DNA of 64,000 nucleotides, taken from the NCBI GenBank assembly GCA_031275405.1, contig JAISOV010000017.1, positions 1 to 64,000 on the forward strand, in the 5' to 3' direction. The position numbers and the translations under genes were made by a program. Numbering within the stretch: position 1 is the first letter of the stretch; every line of letters starts with the position of its first letter. Below are positions 63,342-64,000 of this stretch, one piece after another. Source of the stretch: Clostridium sp. Its GTDB lineage: Bacteria > Bacillota > Clostridia > Lachnospirales > Lachnospiraceae. The notes under the pieces are model-generated. The model did no database searches. It was not told the DNA's origin and was given only the letters and a program-made list of their open reading frames with translations.

Positions 63342-64000
63342 ATGCCGAAAAAAGAAACGAAAACAGAGGCTGGAAAAATCGTGACAAGGTACGAGCGCAG
63401 GATGCGGAGACGTAAAGAGCAGGAAGAAAAAGAGAAGCGGCAGAAGAAGCTCCTTGCGGCGATGGGCGCGGCGCTTCTGACGGTACTGGCCTGTGTGGCC
63501 GTTTCGTTCCCCGTCCGGACGGTGCTGGCGACAAACCAGGCCTATGTGGAGATCAACGGGGAAAAGGTCACAAGAGTGGAGTTTGATTATTATTATAACC
63601 GGGTAAAGGATAACTATATCAGCCAGTACGGGACGATGATGTCCGCTTTCGGGCTGGACGTCACGGGGGATTTTTCCACTCAGCTCTATTCGGGCGAGCT
63701 GACCTGGAAGGATTTCTTTGACGAGATGGCGGTGGATTATATCAAACAGGGGAGGGCCTTGCTGGCGGATGCCAGACAGTCGGGCTTTGCCTACGACACG
63801 AAGGAGGACTATGCCGAGTATGAAGCCGGGCTGAAAGAAGCGGCGCAGACGGAGGGCGTGGCGTTCGGGAAATACCTGAAAGCGACGTTCGGCTCCTATG
63901 CCACGCTGCGGAGAATCTCCGGATATATCGAAAACGATCTGTTCACGGCGGCTTATTATGAGAAGCTCGCGGGTGACAAAGCGCCTACGGAACAGGAAAT
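63342..64000 (+). CDS. Membrane-anchored foldase/SurA-like protein (N-terminal part, cut by window edge)
   Basis: From ATG 63342 a highly basic segment (YERRMRRRKEQEEKEKRQKK) precedes one membrane helix (LLAAMGAALLTVLACVAVSF). Then comes an external domain with AYVEINGEKVTRVEFDYYYN, the usual start of SurA/PrsA N-domains, and long amphipathic helices. Such proteins help fold secreted proteins and often carry a parvulin-type isomerase domain farther on, which would lie beyond the window. The basic stretch before the helix would keep the N-terminus inside. Confidence 0.75.
   Translation, partial: MPKKETKTEAGKIVTRYERRMRRRKEQEEKEKRQKKLLAAMGAALLTVLACVAVSFPVRTVLATNQAYVEINGEKVTRVEFDYYYNRVKDNYISQYGTMMSAFGLDVTGDFSTQLYSGELTWKDFFDEMAVDYIKQGRALLADARQSGFAYDTKEDYAEYEAGLKEAAQTEGVAFGKYLKATFGSYATLRRISGYIENDLFTAAYYEKLAGDKAPTEQE

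Overview
The window looks like a chromosomal segment of a spore-forming, Gram-positive anaerobe of the Clostridia, most like a Lachnospiraceae member. The reasons are the two dipicolinate synthase genes (a spore-specific pathway), strong AGGAGG-type ribosome binding sites, lipoprotein-type solute-binding proteins, the order of the str operon, and moderately GC-rich coding sequence broken by clearly more AT-rich islands. No rRNA, tRNA or CRISPR array was seen. Region 1 (1-16.6 kb) is a cell-surface glycan locus. It holds multi-spanning membrane glycosyltransferases (DUF6056, GtrII-like, other GT-C-like proteins), an O-antigen ligase/polymerase-like protein, a membrane-anchored SGNH hydrolase, a GT2 polyprenyl-phosphate glycosyltransferase, and the early steps of a pseudaminic-acid-type sugar pathway (PseB-, PseC- and PseH-like). 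Two of the membrane glycosyltransferases are broken exactly at runs of G. Region 2 (16.9-20.0 kb) is an AT-rich restriction-modification island resembling BcgI-type systems, with a remnant of an unknown gene at its edge. Region 3 (20.2-25.3 kb) is the str operon (rpsL, rpsG, fusA, tuf) behind a consensus promoter and an unusual tandem-repeat leader. Region 4 (25.3-38.9 kb) holds a DUF917 protein and an M29-type aminopeptidase, an ABC transporter set around a 47-residue peptide with three CxxC pairs, and a compact RiPP-like cluster. That cluster has a 38-residue precursor ending in AVCCIG, a radical SAM/SPASM enzyme, a 1181-residue fusion of an RRE-like domain, an M50 metalloprotease and an FtsX-type permease, an ABC ATPase and a BtrH-like protein. 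The three transcription units start from promoters that share an extended sequence. Region 5 (39-48.2 kb) holds a Vsr endonuclease, dpaA, a divergent cassette (a secreted small protein with an ABC transporter), a decayed second dpaA with its duplicated leader, dpaB, a 63-bp tandem repeat and an asparagine synthetase. Region 6 (48.3-61.9 kb) holds a sirtuin and a carbohydrate-utilisation operon: an RbsABC-type transporter with two permeases, two GH3 glycosidases and beta-phosphoglucomutase. Divergent from it is a regulator that joins a cupin/AraC module to a GH39-type glycosidase; this gene is also interrupted by a 13-G run. Region 7 (61.9-64 kb) holds small secreted proteins and the start of a foldase gene. 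The most interesting signals are the peptide/radical-SAM cluster, the out-of-frame poly-G tracts in surface and regulatory genes, a dispersed stem-loop family with a constant 7-nt loop and covarying stems, and a 41-nt hairpin leader repeated in front of unrelated genes.
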